Shown: one piece after another, positions 54,136 through 63,698 of the stretch
Numbering within the stretch: the first letter of the stretch is position 1
How the letters are laid out: each line of letters begins with the position of its first letter
Origin: an uncultured Flavobacteriales bacterium
GTDB taxonomy: Bacteria; Bacteroidota; Bacteroidia; Flavobacteriales_G; Salibacteraceae
NCBI GenBank assembly: GCA_937899835.1
Contig: CALCCE010000305.1
Coordinates: forward strand, 1 to 64,000
Length of the DNA stretch: 64,000 bases
Direction: 5' to 3'
Notes under the pieces: model-generated
Databases searched by the model: none
What the model was told of the DNA's origin: nothing
The model's input: the letters and a program-made list of their open reading frames with translations, nothing else
Position numbers and translations under genes: made by a program

Positions 54136-54765
54136 TCAATAGAGGCGAACGCCATCGAGGAGTCGGTCGTATCCTGCCGACCTTGGAGCAATGATTTTCA
54201 GGGCAATAGAGCGGCCTTCTCTCGATAAAATATAAGAATCGTCAAAGAGCATCCCGCCACTTGGTCGGTCGATTTCAATTTCGTATCGGATGTAATCGAA
54301 CCCATTTCTCTTGCCCATAGACACGTTGCTGATCCTGGCCTTCATACCGGTTCCCGAAAGCTGAAGGGAAGCCTGTTGTAAAATGGATTTGCCCACTAAA
54401 TGGGCCGATTCGATATTGACGGGTACGAATTCTTCGATCGGAAAGACCAGCATAGAAGAATTAGGGCTGAGGGTATCCAGCAGTAAAAAAGCGCCTTCGG
54501 GCAGGTTGGCAAATTGCCGGCGTACCGTTTCCTGAAAATACTCGTCGATCCCTTTTGCCTCCAACTCCTTCAAGGTCTCCTGAAACAAGGTGAGGCCACG
54601 GTGCAATTTGAATTGTGGTGGAACTTTGATGGCCATCTTTAGGTCGGGGACGTAGATCTTTTTTAAATCAGAAAGATCGGCACCACGGTTTTTGTCCAGC
54701 GACACACAGGCAGAAAGCAGGAATAAGGCCAAAAGGCCATACCAGCTAAAGTGTAAGTTTTTCAT
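54136..54765 (-). CDS. Lipoprotein of unknown function
   Basis: About 209 aa. The lipoprotein signal MKNLHFSWYGLLALFLLSAC starts at the ATG at 54765; the open frame upstream has no signal features. The mature part has a predicted alpha/beta pattern with DTLSPNSSMLVFPIEEFVPV and YIRYEIEIDRPSGGMLFDDS, ending ILSREGRSIALKIIAP. I do not recognise a family. It is divergent from the DUF1801 gene. Confidence 0.8.
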   Translation of the reverse strand: MKNLHFSWYGLLALFLLSACVSLDKNRGADLSDLKKIYVPDLKMAIKVPPQFKLHRGLTLFQETLKELEAKGIDEYFQETVRRQFANLPEGAFLLLDTLSPNSSMLVFPIEEFVPVNIESAHLVGKSILQQASLQLSGTGMKARISNVSMGKRNGFDYIRYEIEIDRPSGGMLFDDSYILSREGRSIALKIIAPRSAGYDRLLDGVRLY

Positions 54766-54832
54766 TGAATTGGGGTTAGCTTTCAAAAATAGGTAATCCC
54801 ATAGGACTACTTGCCAATTGCTACATTTGAGG

Positions 54833-55237
54833 ATGGCCAAGATGCAGCACCTTCACTTTGATTCGGTGGAAGATTTCCTGGACTACCTGCCTGAACCACA
54901 GCTTGAAATCGTTTCCCGGTTGCGGCAATTGGTCTTCGATTGCATCCCCAACGTACAGGAAAAACTGGCTTACAACGTGCCTTTTTACTCCCGAAACAAG
55001 CGTATTTGTTACATCTGGCCAGCTGCGGTTCCCTGGGGCAAGGTGCCGCTGGAAGGGGTGAGTTTGGGATTTGCACAAGGCCATCGTCTCAACGATGAGT
55101 TGGGCTTTTTGGAACGGGGTACCCGCAAACAAGTGTACACCAAAACCATGCATCACCTCCAAGAGCTGGACGACGGCTTGCTTCGCATGTATTTGTTTCA
55201 GGCGGCTGAGCTCGATGCGATGGATGCATTATCCTAA
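54833..55237 (+). CDS. DUF1801-type protein
   Basis: 134 aa, cytoplasmic, from the ATG at 54833; an ATG three codons later (54842) is equally possible. Typical DUF1801 features are VEDFLDYLPEPQLEIVSRLR, CIPNVQEKLAYNVPFYS and ICYIWPAAVPWG, followed by a helical C-terminus (GLLRMYLFQAAEL). The family (YdhG-like) has a wing-shaped fold and no assigned reaction. It is followed after 14 bases by a GNAT gene, so they are probably cotranscribed. Confidence 0.85.
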   Translation: MAKMQHLHFDSVEDFLDYLPEPQLEIVSRLRQLVFDCIPNVQEKLAYNVPFYSRNKRICYIWPAAVPWGKVPLEGVSLGFAQGHRLNDELGFLERGTRKQVYTKTMHHLQELDDGLLRMYLFQAAELDAMDALS

Positions 55238-55251
55238 TCCGAAGAACCGAT

Positions 55252-55701
55252 ATGATCTCAGAATTACCTCCTTCAGCCCTTCCTCCGTGGGAGTTGTTGC
55301 AATTGGCCGATCCCGATCTGGAAAAGGTGAAGGCTTATCTTCCCAATTGCTTGGTGGGTATTTTGAGCGACTTGTCCGAACCTCAAGGTGTGATCGCATT
55401 ACAAGAGAAAAGCCCGGGGTGTTGGGAGATTGAAAATTTGGCCGTAGCTACCGAACATCAGGGAAAAGGGCATGCTCGAAAATTACTTCAATGGGCCAAG
55501 GAGAAAGTAGTGGCGAAGGAAGGTCGTGCGCTCCGGGTAGCTACCGGAAATTCCAGCTTGCCGGCGTTGGAACTGTACGAAAGCTTTGGAATGCAGGTAT
55601 TGGAAATCGACCGGGGGTATTTTCTCAGGGCCTACCAAGAACCCATTTTTGAAAATGGGGTGCAATGCACCCACCGTATTATTTTGGGGATGGAGTGGTA
55701 A
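55252..55701 (+). CDS. GNAT N-acetyltransferase
   Basis: 149 aa. The acetyl-CoA binding segment is LAVATEHQGKGHARKLLQWA and the second half includes GNSSLPALELYESFGMQVLE, with a final IILGMEW. The acceptor is unknown. It overlaps the 3' end of the convergent membrane protein gene by 23 bases. Confidence 0.9.
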   Translation: MISELPPSALPPWELLQLADPDLEKVKAYLPNCLVGILSDLSEPQGVIALQEKSPGCWEIENLAVATEHQGKGHARKLLQWAKEKVVAKEGRALRVATGNSSLPALELYESFGMQVLEIDRGYFLRAYQEPIFENGVQCTHRIILGMEW

Positions 55702-56944
55702 CGTTCTCTGAAGAAAGCAACCGTACCATTACAATGAAGGCCACCAGACTGCTCAGCAGCAGCAAATACTCATCTTGCCAGTTGTCGGTTTTGTAAAAAC
55801 CGGTGGGGATGGTCACCTTTAGGTATATCCACAAGTTTCCCAAGAAGACCAAAGAGAAACCTATAAAGAGGTACCACTTTTCCCGCAAGCCAGCCCCCCA
55901 ATCAACCGCTTGGAAGACGGACCAAAATCGAGCGAAAGAAGCACCAACAATGGGCCACAGAAACAGCAACGGCAGGGCAAATAAGCGCGTTTCCTGGGCC
56001 CTTGCGGTGAGAAAGATCACCGGCGTATTGATGGCCAAGGAAATCCAGAAAGCGGTTTTCCAGGGTTTTAGCGAGACTCCAAAGGTTGATTTAGTGGGAA
56101 ACAATACCACCACAATGGCGGGCCACACCGCAGCGAGGCCAACCGAAACCAGCGACTCGCGCGCAAATCGGAGGTTGGCAAAATTATAGTCAAGGGCATC
56201 CTGCCTTTCGGAGAGCAATTTGCGTGCTTCGGCTGAGGTATCCACACCATAGAAAAAAGACAAATAGTAGGCTCCGTAAAGCAAAGTGGGCACCAATAGG
56301 GCCAGTAGTGCACGTTGGCGGGTTGGGGGATGTTGCCATGCCCACCAGCCCAGGGCAGGCAGTAGCAGCAAGCCACTTTCGCGCGACAGCAGGCTCAATG
56401 CGAAGGTCAATCCAAACAACAGCCAACGCTGACGCCACCAAAAAAGCAAAGCCAGTAGCAGCAGTAAGTATTGCATCGGCTCATCGTAGCTGTAGATTTT
56501 TGGAAAAAAGGCAAAGCAAAGGGAGAAGGTGGTGAAAAAACCGATCAGGCTCCAATAGGCTATTTCAGGCCGCTGAAAGAGACGCAGGGTCAGGCCAAAA
56601 AGGGCGTAAGCTGCTCCCCAAAGCAAACTGAAGTTGGCCAGCAAAAAGGCCCAACCAACGGATAAACCGAAAAAGTATTGGAGGCGGCTCACCAGTTGGG
56701 TAGTGAGGGGCCGCCGAACGAAAGCTGGATTTTCCTGGTGAAAATCAACCACAAATTGCAAGTAATCCTCTGCCAGAAAACGGCCTTGTTCAGGAAAGGT
56801 CTCACCCTGAAAGGTAAGCATGCTCATCGAGCCCGGAGCGAGGTGATGCGCCACCAGCAACAGCGTGAAACAGGTAACTGCCAATGCGGCTTTCCACCAT
56901 ACCGAAGCCGGAAACGAAGCAGTTGGAAGTTGGATACGCGACAC
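55679..56944 (-). CDS. Polytopic membrane protein, possible GT-C glycosyltransferase
   Basis: 421 aa with about ten hydrophobic segments. A periplasmic loop after the first helix (TFPEQGRFLAEDYLQFVVDF, FVRRPLTTQLVSRL) contains an acidic pair, as in GT-C transferases that use lipid-linked sugars. Downstream there are KIYSYDEPMQYLLLLLALLF and LSRESGLLLLPALGWW, also seen in dolichyl-mannosyl-like proteins. I cannot name a substrate. It is a single gene, convergent with the GNAT gene. Confidence 0.75.
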   Translation of the reverse strand: MSRIQLPTASFPASVWWKAALAVTCFTLLLVAHHLAPGSMSMLTFQGETFPEQGRFLAEDYLQFVVDFHQENPAFVRRPLTTQLVSRLQYFFGLSVGWAFLLANFSLLWGAAYALFGLTLRLFQRPEIAYWSLIGFFTTFSLCFAFFPKIYSYDEPMQYLLLLLALLFWWRQRWLLFGLTFALSLLSRESGLLLLPALGWWAWQHPPTRQRALLALLVPTLLYGAYYLSFFYGVDTSAEARKLLSERQDALDYNFANLRFARESLVSVGLAAVWPAIVVVLFPTKSTFGVSLKPWKTAFWISLAINTPVIFLTARAQETRLFALPLLFLWPIVGASFARFWSVFQAVDWGAGLREKWYLFIGFSLVFLGNLWIYLKVTIPTGFYKTDNWQDEYLLLLSSLVAFIVMVRLLSSENVTTPSPK

Positions 56945-57269
56945 GCTTGCGAATTAAGTCAATTTATGACACAATTGCATGGAGGGCCGCTGTTGCAAGA
57001 CGGTACTGCTCATACTTGGGAAAATTGGCCTTATGAATACATCGCTAAAATGATATATTCGTTGATCACTCGGTTTCAGTTTTAACAGCGTTTCAAAATT
57101 TACGTGCAGACAGTACATGGAGGTAGGATTGTCGGTTTCAAATTCCGGCAAACGAATGCGGTATTCAGCGGCCACCATCTGCTCGTGTTATTGCTTTGTT
57201 TTGAAAGAAGCATTGTTATTGGTCGCACCACAGTGATGCCACTTAATATCGATTCTACAACACCTTTAT
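56945..57269. other. Divergent intergenic region
   Basis: The 325 bases between the membrane protein and the DUF4212 gene hold no credible gene. They should contain the acetate-transport promoter. TTTG repeats near 57190 could be a -33 element but I found no matching -7 box. Confidence 0.5.
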
Positions 57270-57524
57270 ATGGATAAACAACAAGCAAAAAAGTATTGGC
57301 AAGCCAACCTGCGCTACCTCGTGGTCTTGCTTTCCATTTGGTTTCTGGTGTCTTACGTGTGTGGTATTCTCTTGGTTGATCAGCTCAATGGCATTCAATT
57401 GGGCGGTTTCAAACTCGGCTTTTGGTTTGCCCAGCAGGGAGCCATCTACGTTTTTGTCCTCCTCATCTTCGTGTATGTGTGGCTCATGAACAAACTCGAT
57501 CACAAATACGGGCAAGACGCTTGA
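57270..57524 (+). CDS. DUF4212 small subunit of a sodium/solute symporter
   Basis: 84 aa with two membrane helices (YLVVLLSIWFLVSYVCGILL and FGFWFAQQGAIYVFVLLIFV-type) and a charged end DHKYGQDA. This matches DUF4212, which is regularly encoded before SSS-family acetate-like symporters. The symporter starts 14 bases later. It probably helps the symporter fold or work. Confidence 0.92.
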   Translation: MDKQQAKKYWQANLRYLVVLLSIWFLVSYVCGILLVDQLNGIQLGGFKLGFWFAQQGAIYVFVLLIFVYVWLMNKLDHKYGQDA

Positions 57525-57538
57525 CAAGACGCTGAAAA

Positions 57539-59314
57539 ATGGACATCAAAATCTGGACATACATTTTAGTCGGCCTCACCTTTGCTTTGTACATCGGTAT
57601 TGCCATTTGGTCGAGAGCCGGGTCAACCAAAGAATTTTATGTGGCAGGCGGTGGTGTTTCGCCACTGGCCAACGGCCTGGCCACCGCTGCCGACTGGATG
57701 TCGGCCGCCTCCTTCATCTCCATGGCTGGCATCATCTCTTTTGCGGGTTATGATGGTTCCGTCTACCTCATGGGGTGGACGGGCGGCTACGTATTGCTGG
57801 CCCTGCTGTTGGCCCCCTACCTTCGAAAATTTGGCAAGTTCACCGTTCCCGATTTTATTGGCGACCGCTATTACTCCAATGTGGCCCGAACGGTAGCAGT
57901 GATATGTGCCTTGTTTGTTTCATTCACCTATGTGGCCGGGCAAATGCGAGGGGTGGGCGTAGTGTTCTCCCGCTTTTTGGAGGTAGAGGTAGAATTGGGC
58001 GTAGTGATCGGTATGATCATCGTGTTTTTCTACGCCGTACTTGGCGGAATGAAGGGTATTACCTACACCCAGGTAGCACAATACTGTGTGTTGATTTTCG
58101 CCTTCATGGTGCCGGCGATCTTTATTTCCATTCAAATGACCGGGCACGTGTTGCCACAATTGGGCTTTGGCGGTTCCGGTGCGGATGGGGTTCCGCTGCT
58201 TGAACGGCTGGACGGCCTGCACGAAGAGCTCGGCTTTGCAGCCTACACCAACGGTTCTAAATCGATGATCGATGTGTTTTGCATCACCGCAGCTTTAATG
58301 GTAGGCACGGCGGGCTTGCCACACGTGATCGTGCGCTTTTTTACCGTGCCCAAGGTGAAAGACGCCCGCAAATCTGCTGGCTATGCCTTGCTGTTCATTG
58401 CCATTCTTTATACGGCGGCTCCTGCAGTAGCAGTTTTTGCCCGAACCAACCTCATCGAAACGGTGAGCCAAAAAGAATATACCAGCATGCCCGCATGGGT
58501 GTCGAATTGGGAAAAGACCGGTCTATTGGCCTGGGAGGATAAAAATGGCGATGGCAAGGTGCAGTACCTCAGCGGTTCTGCCTTGATGCCCGGGCAAAAA
58601 AAGCCTGAGTTTACCGGCGATACTACCGCCTTGGGCAACCGGGTGGTGGCCAACATGAACCCTGACGCCCCCAACGAACTCTTTGTAGACCGTGACATCA
58701 TGGTGCTGGCCAACCCCGAAATTGCAAAGCTGCCCGATTGGGTCATTGCTTTGGTGGCTGCCGGCGGCCTTGCTGCGGCACTATCTACCGCAGCGGGCTT
58801 GCTCTTGGTGATTTCCACCTCAGTGGCCCACGATTTTTTCAAAAAGCAGGTAAAACCTGACATCAGTGAAAAAGGGGAGTTGATTGCCGCCCGTGTGGCG
58901 GCTGCCGTAGCGGTGATCATCGCCGGCTATTTTGGCATCGACCCTCCTGATTATGTGGCGGCAGTAGTGGCCTTGGCCTTTGGTTTGGCCGCGGCTTCTT
59001 TCTTTCCGGCCATCGTGTTGGGCATATTCAGCAAGCGGATGAACAAAGAAGGCGCCATTGCAGGGATGATAATCGGCTTAGGGCTCACCATCTTCTACAT
59101 CCTCAAATTTAAGTTTGGACTCATCGGGTCGAGCAGTAAAGCCGACCTGTGGTTCGGTATTTCACCAGAAGGATTCGGGTTTGTGGGCATGTTGGTCAAC
59201 TTTGCGGTTGCCCTCCTTATCTCCCGATTCACCCCGCCACCGCCTTTGGAGGTGCAAGAACTGGTAGAAGAAATTCGCTTGCCCTCCGGGGCAGGAGAAG
59301 CCCATAATCATTAG
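57539..59314 (+). CDS. ActP-like sodium:solute symporter (VC_2705 family)
   Basis: 591-aa inner-membrane protein with about 13 helices. Family motifs are EFYVAGGGVSPLANGLATAA, WMSAASFISMAGIISFAGYD, GGMKGITYTQVAQYCVL, and LPHVIVRFFTVPKVKDARKS. A hydrophilic loop (near residues 310-380, DKNGDGKVQYL) between helices is typical of the VC_2705 group. It probably imports acetate or a related short-chain acid with sodium. DUF4212 is upstream and acetyl-CoA synthetase downstream, which supports acetate. Confidence 0.92.
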   Translation: MDIKIWTYILVGLTFALYIGIAIWSRAGSTKEFYVAGGGVSPLANGLATAADWMSAASFISMAGIISFAGYDGSVYLMGWTGGYVLLALLLAPYLRKFGKFTVPDFIGDRYYSNVARTVAVICALFVSFTYVAGQMRGVGVVFSRFLEVEVELGVVIGMIIVFFYAVLGGMKGITYTQVAQYCVLIFAFMVPAIFISIQMTGHVLPQLGFGGSGADGVPLLERLDGLHEELGFAAYTNGSKSMIDVFCITAALMVGTAGLPHVIVRFFTVPKVKDARKSAGYALLFIAILYTAAPAVAVFARTNLIETVSQKEYTSMPAWVSNWEKTGLLAWEDKNGDGKVQYLSGSALMPGQKKPEFTGDTTALGNRVVANMNPDAPNELFVDRDIMVLANPEIAKLPDWVIALVAAGGLAAALSTAAGLLLVISTSVAHDFFKKQVKPDISEKGELIAARVAAAVAVIIAGYFGIDPPDYVAAVVALAFGLAAASFFPAIVLGIFSKRMNKEGAIAGMIIGLGLTIFYILKFKFGLIGSSSKADLWFGISPEGFGFVGMLVNFAVALLISRFTPPPPLEVQELVEEIRLPSGAGEAHNH

Positions 59315-59512
59315 TAAATTGTGCATCACACCAAGGCAGAAACCTACTTTGAATCCAAACAACTGTTGCGTAAAAAGCTTGAAATCGAATGGATAACCGA
59401 TCGTTTTACCCGCTGTACTTTTCACCAAATAAGTTGGGCCCGGATTTCATGAGGCCAACGGATTCCGGACTATACCTCACCTTACACTCAATCGTTACAA
59501 ATTTTTAAACCA

Positions 59513-61408
59513 ATGGAGTTGCGTATCAATTCCTGGGAAGCGTACCAGGAGACCTATCGAAAAAGCGTAGAACAACCCGAAAATTTTTGGGATGAGATTG
59601 CAAAAACCTTCTCCTGGCGAAAGCCTTACGACAAAGTATTGGAGTGGAACTTTGATGCTCCCGATGTAAAGTGGTTCTTAAACGGCAAGGTGAACATCAC
59701 CGAGAATTGCCTCGACCGGCACCTGAAGCAGCGGGGCAACAAACTGGCCTTGATCTGGGAGCCCAACGACCCGAAAGAAAAATTTGTGCGCCTCACTTAC
59801 CGCGAACTCTACGAAAAGGTATGTCAGTTCGGCAATGCCTTGAAGGCTCAGGGAATTGGTAAAGGCGATCGGGTAGTGATCTACATGCCCATGATACCAG
59901 AGTTAGCCATTGCTGTATTGGCTTGTGCTCGCATTGGAGCGGTACACTCGGTTGTTTTTGCTGGATTCAGTGCCAATGCCATGTCCGATCGGATCAACGA
60001 TGCGCAAGCCAAAATGGTGATTACGGCCGATGGCCTCAACCGGGGAGCCAAGCAAGTGCCACTGAAACGGGTGGTCAACGAAGCCTTGCACCACTGTCCT
60101 TCAGTGGAACGGGTCATTGTATACGATTGCCTGGGATGGCTTCCTCAAATGGAAGCGGGCCGCGATATCTGGTGGCACGATGCCATCGAAGGGATGGGGC
60201 GCGAATGTCCAGCCGAAGAAATGGACTCCGAAGACCTCTTGTTCATTCTGTACACCTCCGGTTCTACCGGTAAGCCCAAAGGAGTAGTGCACACCCACGG
60301 TGGCTACATGGTCTACACGGCCTACAGTTTTCAAAACGTGTTTCAATACGGCGAAAGTGACATTTACTGGTGTACTGCAGATGTGGGATGGATCACCGGC
60401 CACAGCTACATTGTCTATGGGCCATTGCTCTCAGGAGCGACCACCATGATGTTTGAAGGGGTGCCGACCTATCCGGATGCGGGTCGCTTTTGGCAGGTGT
60501 GCGACAAGCACGGTGTCAATCAGTTTTATACCGCCCCCACGGCCATCCGGGCTTTGATGGCGTATGGGGAAGACCATGTGTTGTCTTACAGCCTTGATTC
60601 GCTAAAGGTATTGGGCACCGTGGGCGAGCCCATCAACGAAGAAGCCTGGCGGTGGTACCACATTCACGTAGGCAAAGAACGCTGCCCAATTGTGGATACC
60701 TGGTGGCAGACCGAAACCGGTGGGGTAATGATTGGTGGTTTAGGGGAGCACAGCCCGATGAAGCCGGCTTACGCAGGGTATCCACTCCCGGGCATTCAGC
60801 CGGTTTTGCTCGATCAGGAAGGAAAAGAAATTTCGGAAAATGGTGTGGAAGGCTACCTCTGCATCAAATTCCCTTGGCCCTCCATGTTGCGCACCACTTA
60901 TGGCGACCACGAACGCTGCCGGGTGACCTATTTCGCGCACTACAAAAACCATTATTTTACCGGTGATGGTGCCAAACGGGACGAAAATGGCATGTACCGC
61001 ATCATTGGCCGGGTAGACGACGTCATCAACGTGAGTGGCCATCGTTTTGGCACCGCCGAAATCGAAGAAGCAATCAACTCCGATGGCCAGGTAGTAGAAT
61101 CTGCGGTGGTCGGCTATCCGCACGATATCAAAGGACAAGGCATTTATGCCTATGTGGTGTGCGAAAGTTTACCGACCGATAAAGAAGTAGCGCGTGCCGA
61201 AATTGTGGAAGCCGTCGTGGAACAGATCGGTAAGATTGCCAAACCCGAGAAGATTCAATTTGTATCGGGCTTGCCCAAAACCCGTTCCGGGAAAATCATG
61301 CGCAGGATCTTGCGCAAAGTGGCCGAAGGCGAACCCGATAAGCTTGGCGACACCAGCACCTTGTTGGACCCGGGCGTGGTGGACGAAATTGTAGAAGGTG
61401 CGTTGTAG
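59513..61408 (+). CDS. acs: Acetyl-CoA synthetase
   Basis: 631 aa, AMP-forming. Visible motifs are the A3 loop [31 protein letters not shown], the A8 hinge region [20 protein letters not shown], and the C-terminal lysine in [15 protein letters not shown], a known acetylation site in the family. It makes acetyl-CoA from acetate, ATP and CoA. It lies 198 bases after the symporter, so it may be cotranscribed or have its own promoter. Pyrophosphate from the reaction can be removed by the convergent pyrophosphatase. Confidence 0.97.
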   Translation: MELRINSWEAYQETYRKSVEQPENFWDEIAKTFSWRKPYDKVLEWNFDAPDVKWFLNGKVNITENCLDRHLKQRGNKLALIWEPNDPKEKFVRLTYRELYEKVCQFGNALKAQGIGKGDRVVIYMPMIPELAIAVLACARIGAVHSVVFAGFSANAMSDRINDAQAKMVITADGLNRGAKQVPLKRVVNEALHHCPSVERVIVYDCLGWLPQMEAGRDIWWHDAIEGMGRECPAEEMDSEDLLFILYTSGSTGKPKGVVHTHGGYMVYTAYSFQNVFQYGESDIYWCTADVGWITGHSYIVYGPLLSGATTMMFEGVPTYPDAGRFWQVCDKHGVNQFYTAPTAIRALMAYGEDHVLSYSLDSLKVLGTVGEPINEEAWRWYHIHVGKERCPIVDTWWQTETGGVMIGGLGEHSPMKPAYAGYPLPGIQPVLLDQEGKEISENGVEGYLCIKFPWPSMLRTTYGDHERCRVTYFAHYKNHYFTGDGAKRDENGMYRIIGRVDDVINVSGHRFGTAEIEEAINSDGQVVESAVVGYPHDIKGQGIYAYVVCESLPTDKEVARAEIVEAVVEQIGKIAKPEKIQFVSGLPKTRSGKIMRRILRKVAEGEPDKLGDTSTLLDPGVVDEIVEGAL

Positions 61409-61438
61409 ACCTTTGGCTGCGCCAACCATAAACACCAA

Positions 61439-61470
61439 CAAGAGGCCGTCTCATAACCGAGTCGGCCTTG
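61439..61470 (+). terminator. Hairpin between acs and the pyrophosphatase gene
   Basis: CAAG-a-GGCCG pairs with CGGCCTTG, with an inner CTC/GAG helix. It is 31 bases past the acs stop. It lacks a T tract, so it is terminator-like only. Confidence 0.4.
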
Positions 61471-61516
61471 TGCTTACACAAGTATTCGCAGCTTAACTAT
61501 TTTTTCAAGGACCAGG

Positions 61517-61532
61517 TCCAACGATCGTTGGA
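61517..61532. repeat. Perfect 16-bp palindrome
   Basis: TCCAACGATCGTTGGA has no spacer. It lies between the convergent acs and ppa genes, where no promoter is expected. Meaning unknown. Confidence 0.6.
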
Positions 61533-61626
61533 GACCAATGGTGATTTGAAGGTAGAACCCTTATCACTCATGACTGGCTTGCACCGTGATCATTTAAGGC
61601 AGCGATAAAGGAGTCAAACCGCGTGC

Positions 61627-62214
61627 TCAGGAGGGAAGCTTCAGCGATGGTTGCTTCAACATCATGTCTTCCAACTGAGGAGCAATGTGGGTTTGATAAT
61701 CCAAAATGCTTTGTTCTACAATGGCTTTTGCTTTGGCTGCTCCTTGGAAAGTCTCTACCTGAACAGTTTTGTTTTCCAGTTTTTTATAGTCCTCAAAAAA
61801 ATTGCGAATCTCGCGGAAGAAGTGCTCCGGCAACTCGGATATGTCATCGAAGTGAGAAACGCTCATATCTTGAGCTGCTACGGCAATAATTTTATCGTCC
61901 GCTTCGCCTTGGTCGAGCATTCGCATCACGCCAATCACTTTGGAGGGAACGATGCACATGGGTTGAATGGAAATTTGCGAAAGGATCACAATGTCCAGCG
62001 GGTCTTTATCATCGCAAAAGGTGCGGGGAATAAAACCGTAATTGGCAGGGTAATAAAGCGAACTGTAGAGCACCCGGTCAAGGCGGAGCATCCCGCTTTG
62101 TTTGTCCAACTCGTATTTGGCGCGCGTATTTTTCGGAATCTCAATGATTCCATTGATGGTGTCGGGTACATTCTGGCCTACATCAACCGAATGCCAGGGG
62201 TTAAATTGAATCAT
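61627..62214 (-). CDS. ppa: Inorganic pyrophosphatase, soluble family I
   Basis: 195 aa. Family motifs are [40 protein letters not shown] (metal-binding aspartates in DDKDPLD) and [16 protein letters not shown]. It hydrolyses pyrophosphate in the cytoplasm, which pulls biosynthetic and acetyl-CoA synthetase reactions forward. Single minus-strand gene, convergent with acs. Confidence 0.97.
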   Translation of the reverse strand: MIQFNPWHSVDVGQNVPDTINGIIEIPKNTRAKYELDKQSGMLRLDRVLYSSLYYPANYGFIPRTFCDDKDPLDIVILSQISIQPMCIVPSKVIGVMRMLDQGEADDKIIAVAAQDMSVSHFDDISELPEHFFREIRNFFEDYKKLENKTVQVETFQGAAKAKAIVEQSILDYQTHIAPQLEDMMLKQPSLKLPS

Positions 62215-62595
62215 ACTTCAAGTCTTTTCAGACTACAAAGGTCCTGATAAATACCTCCTTACGGCAATAGATAAAGCTCAATTGTATCCATCTTCTAAAA
62301 ATTTCCCGCGTTCTATGCATTGAACGGTCCCCAATTGAAATGGTCCTACTTTTCGATAGCAGAATTTAGTCATTCAGTAAAAGATGGGAGTAATCCCGAA
62401 CCATTACAGGTTTAGTTTGATAAGTCAAAAGTTCTTCTGGATAAATGCTCTTTGTCGTTGATGGACGCTTACGGGCTAATCGCGGTTTAGGTGTGCAATA
62501 GGCCGTGAATCCAATGGTCATTTTTAACCTGCCATTTCTTGGGCAGTTGGCTTTGGCTTTTACCACCAACTTGTTGGGCATCCAATTGGTTGCGT
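62215..62595. other. Intergenic region, no gene seen
   Basis: In the 381 bases upstream of ppa I find no convincing gene. Short open frames on both strands reach into the 3' end of the neighbouring lipoprotein gene but have no recognisable features. Confidence 0.5.
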
Positions 62596-63453
62596 TTACT
62601 GCAATTGTAAATACCGGCTGCTCATATAGCCCCAACGGGCGGGAGCAGGCATTTCAAGCGATGCCCCATTTTCCATGTAATCGACCATTTCCTTGGTTGG
62701 CAGCATTTTTACCAGCCACCATTCCCGGCCAGTACTGTCTTTGGTAGCTCCGTAGGCCGTGCCTTTGGCTCCTGCTTTATAGCTGAGATAAATGTTGCCT
62801 TGATGGTCACCATTTAAAAGGTGCCAGGAGGTGGTGTCGATGGAAGGGCCGACCCGCAAGTGGTAAGGGCTGTTTTTAACGGTAAATGCAATCGGTTCGT
62901 CCAAATGTAAATCGGGTTCAGGAGTTTCGTCTACGCCGATCTCAAAATTGGTGTAAGTAAACTTTGGGGAGTTTCCCTCCAAGTGAAGATCAAGGGTAAA
63001 CCAGCGAATCTCAAAATCGCCACAGCAGGGGAGAAGCTCTATTTCGAATTTTAGGTTGCCGTTAGCCAAACGCTTCACTTTTTTGATGTCGCCAAAGCGT
63101 TCCAACAAAGTGATGTAGTTTCCTTGGTCGTTCCAAAAGATGCGGATGCAATCCGATTCAGTACCGCAGAAACCGTTGTAAATAATGTCCAGGTCGCCGT
63201 CTCCGTCCAAATCAACGGGATGTAATTGTTGCAACAGGTCTTCATCCGGAAAATAATCGTTGATGTAGCCAAAAGAAGATTGCAAGGCCTCTTGTTCCAG
63301 CAGTTCGGCTTTTACCTGTGTACTGGCTTCTGGCCAGATCATCCAGGAATTCTCCTCTGAATTTTGGCAGCCTTGAGGAAGAAGCATGGCAAAGCAGCCG
63401 CATAGTTGGAAGATGCGTTTGAAATGTCTTTTTAGTTCTCGATGGTAGAACAT
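62596..63453 (-). CDS. Lipoprotein with calcium-binding-like and SH3-like regions
   Basis: 285 aa. The N-terminus (HFKRIFQLCGCFAMLLPQGC) looks like a lipoprotein signal with lipobox LPQGC, after a basic start. The middle has an FG-GAP-like acidic loop, VDLDGDGDLDIIYNG. The C-terminal 90 residues look like a bacterial SH3 domain (NSPYHLRVGPSID, GREWWLVKML, WGYMSSRYLQLQ). It may be an envelope protein touching peptidoglycan; the function is unknown. Confidence 0.75.
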   Translation of the reverse strand: MFYHRELKRHFKRIFQLCGCFAMLLPQGCQNSEENSWMIWPEASTQVKAELLEQEALQSSFGYINDYFPDEDLLQQLHPVDLDGDGDLDIIYNGFCGTESDCIRIFWNDQGNYITLLERFGDIKKVKRLANGNLKFEIELLPCCGDFEIRWFTLDLHLEGNSPKFTYTNFEIGVDETPEPDLHLDEPIAFTVKNSPYHLRVGPSIDTTSWHLLNGDHQGNIYLSYKAGAKGTAYGATKDSTGREWWLVKMLPTKEMVDYMENGASLEMPAPARWGYMSSRYLQLQ

Positions 63454-63698
63454 TGGACAAAAATAAGGAAGAGCGGTTTTACTCTTTTTGCAACCGGAAT
63501 GTAAGGATCTTGGTCAAGCAATTTGCGATTGAAACCGAGCCATAGGTACTCCAATGCTGCCATTGTTCTGTTTTGTTGTACGAACGGTTTGAATGGGTGA
63601 TCGGGCAACCGACCTTAACTGGCCCTTTGTTGCTACCTTAGTAATGGTCGTTTCAACGACGATGTTTCACATTGTTCGCCCCAACAATTGCCCCAACT

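Noticed and set aside
54822-54829. TACATTTG as promoter of the DUF1801 gene
   Set aside because: It ends only 3 bases before the likely ATG, which would make the message leaderless or start inside the gene; probably chance.
62366-62635. 89-aa open frame on the minus strand upstream of ppa
   Set aside because: It overlaps the end of the SH3-like lipoprotein gene in another frame and has no signal, motif or neighbour support.
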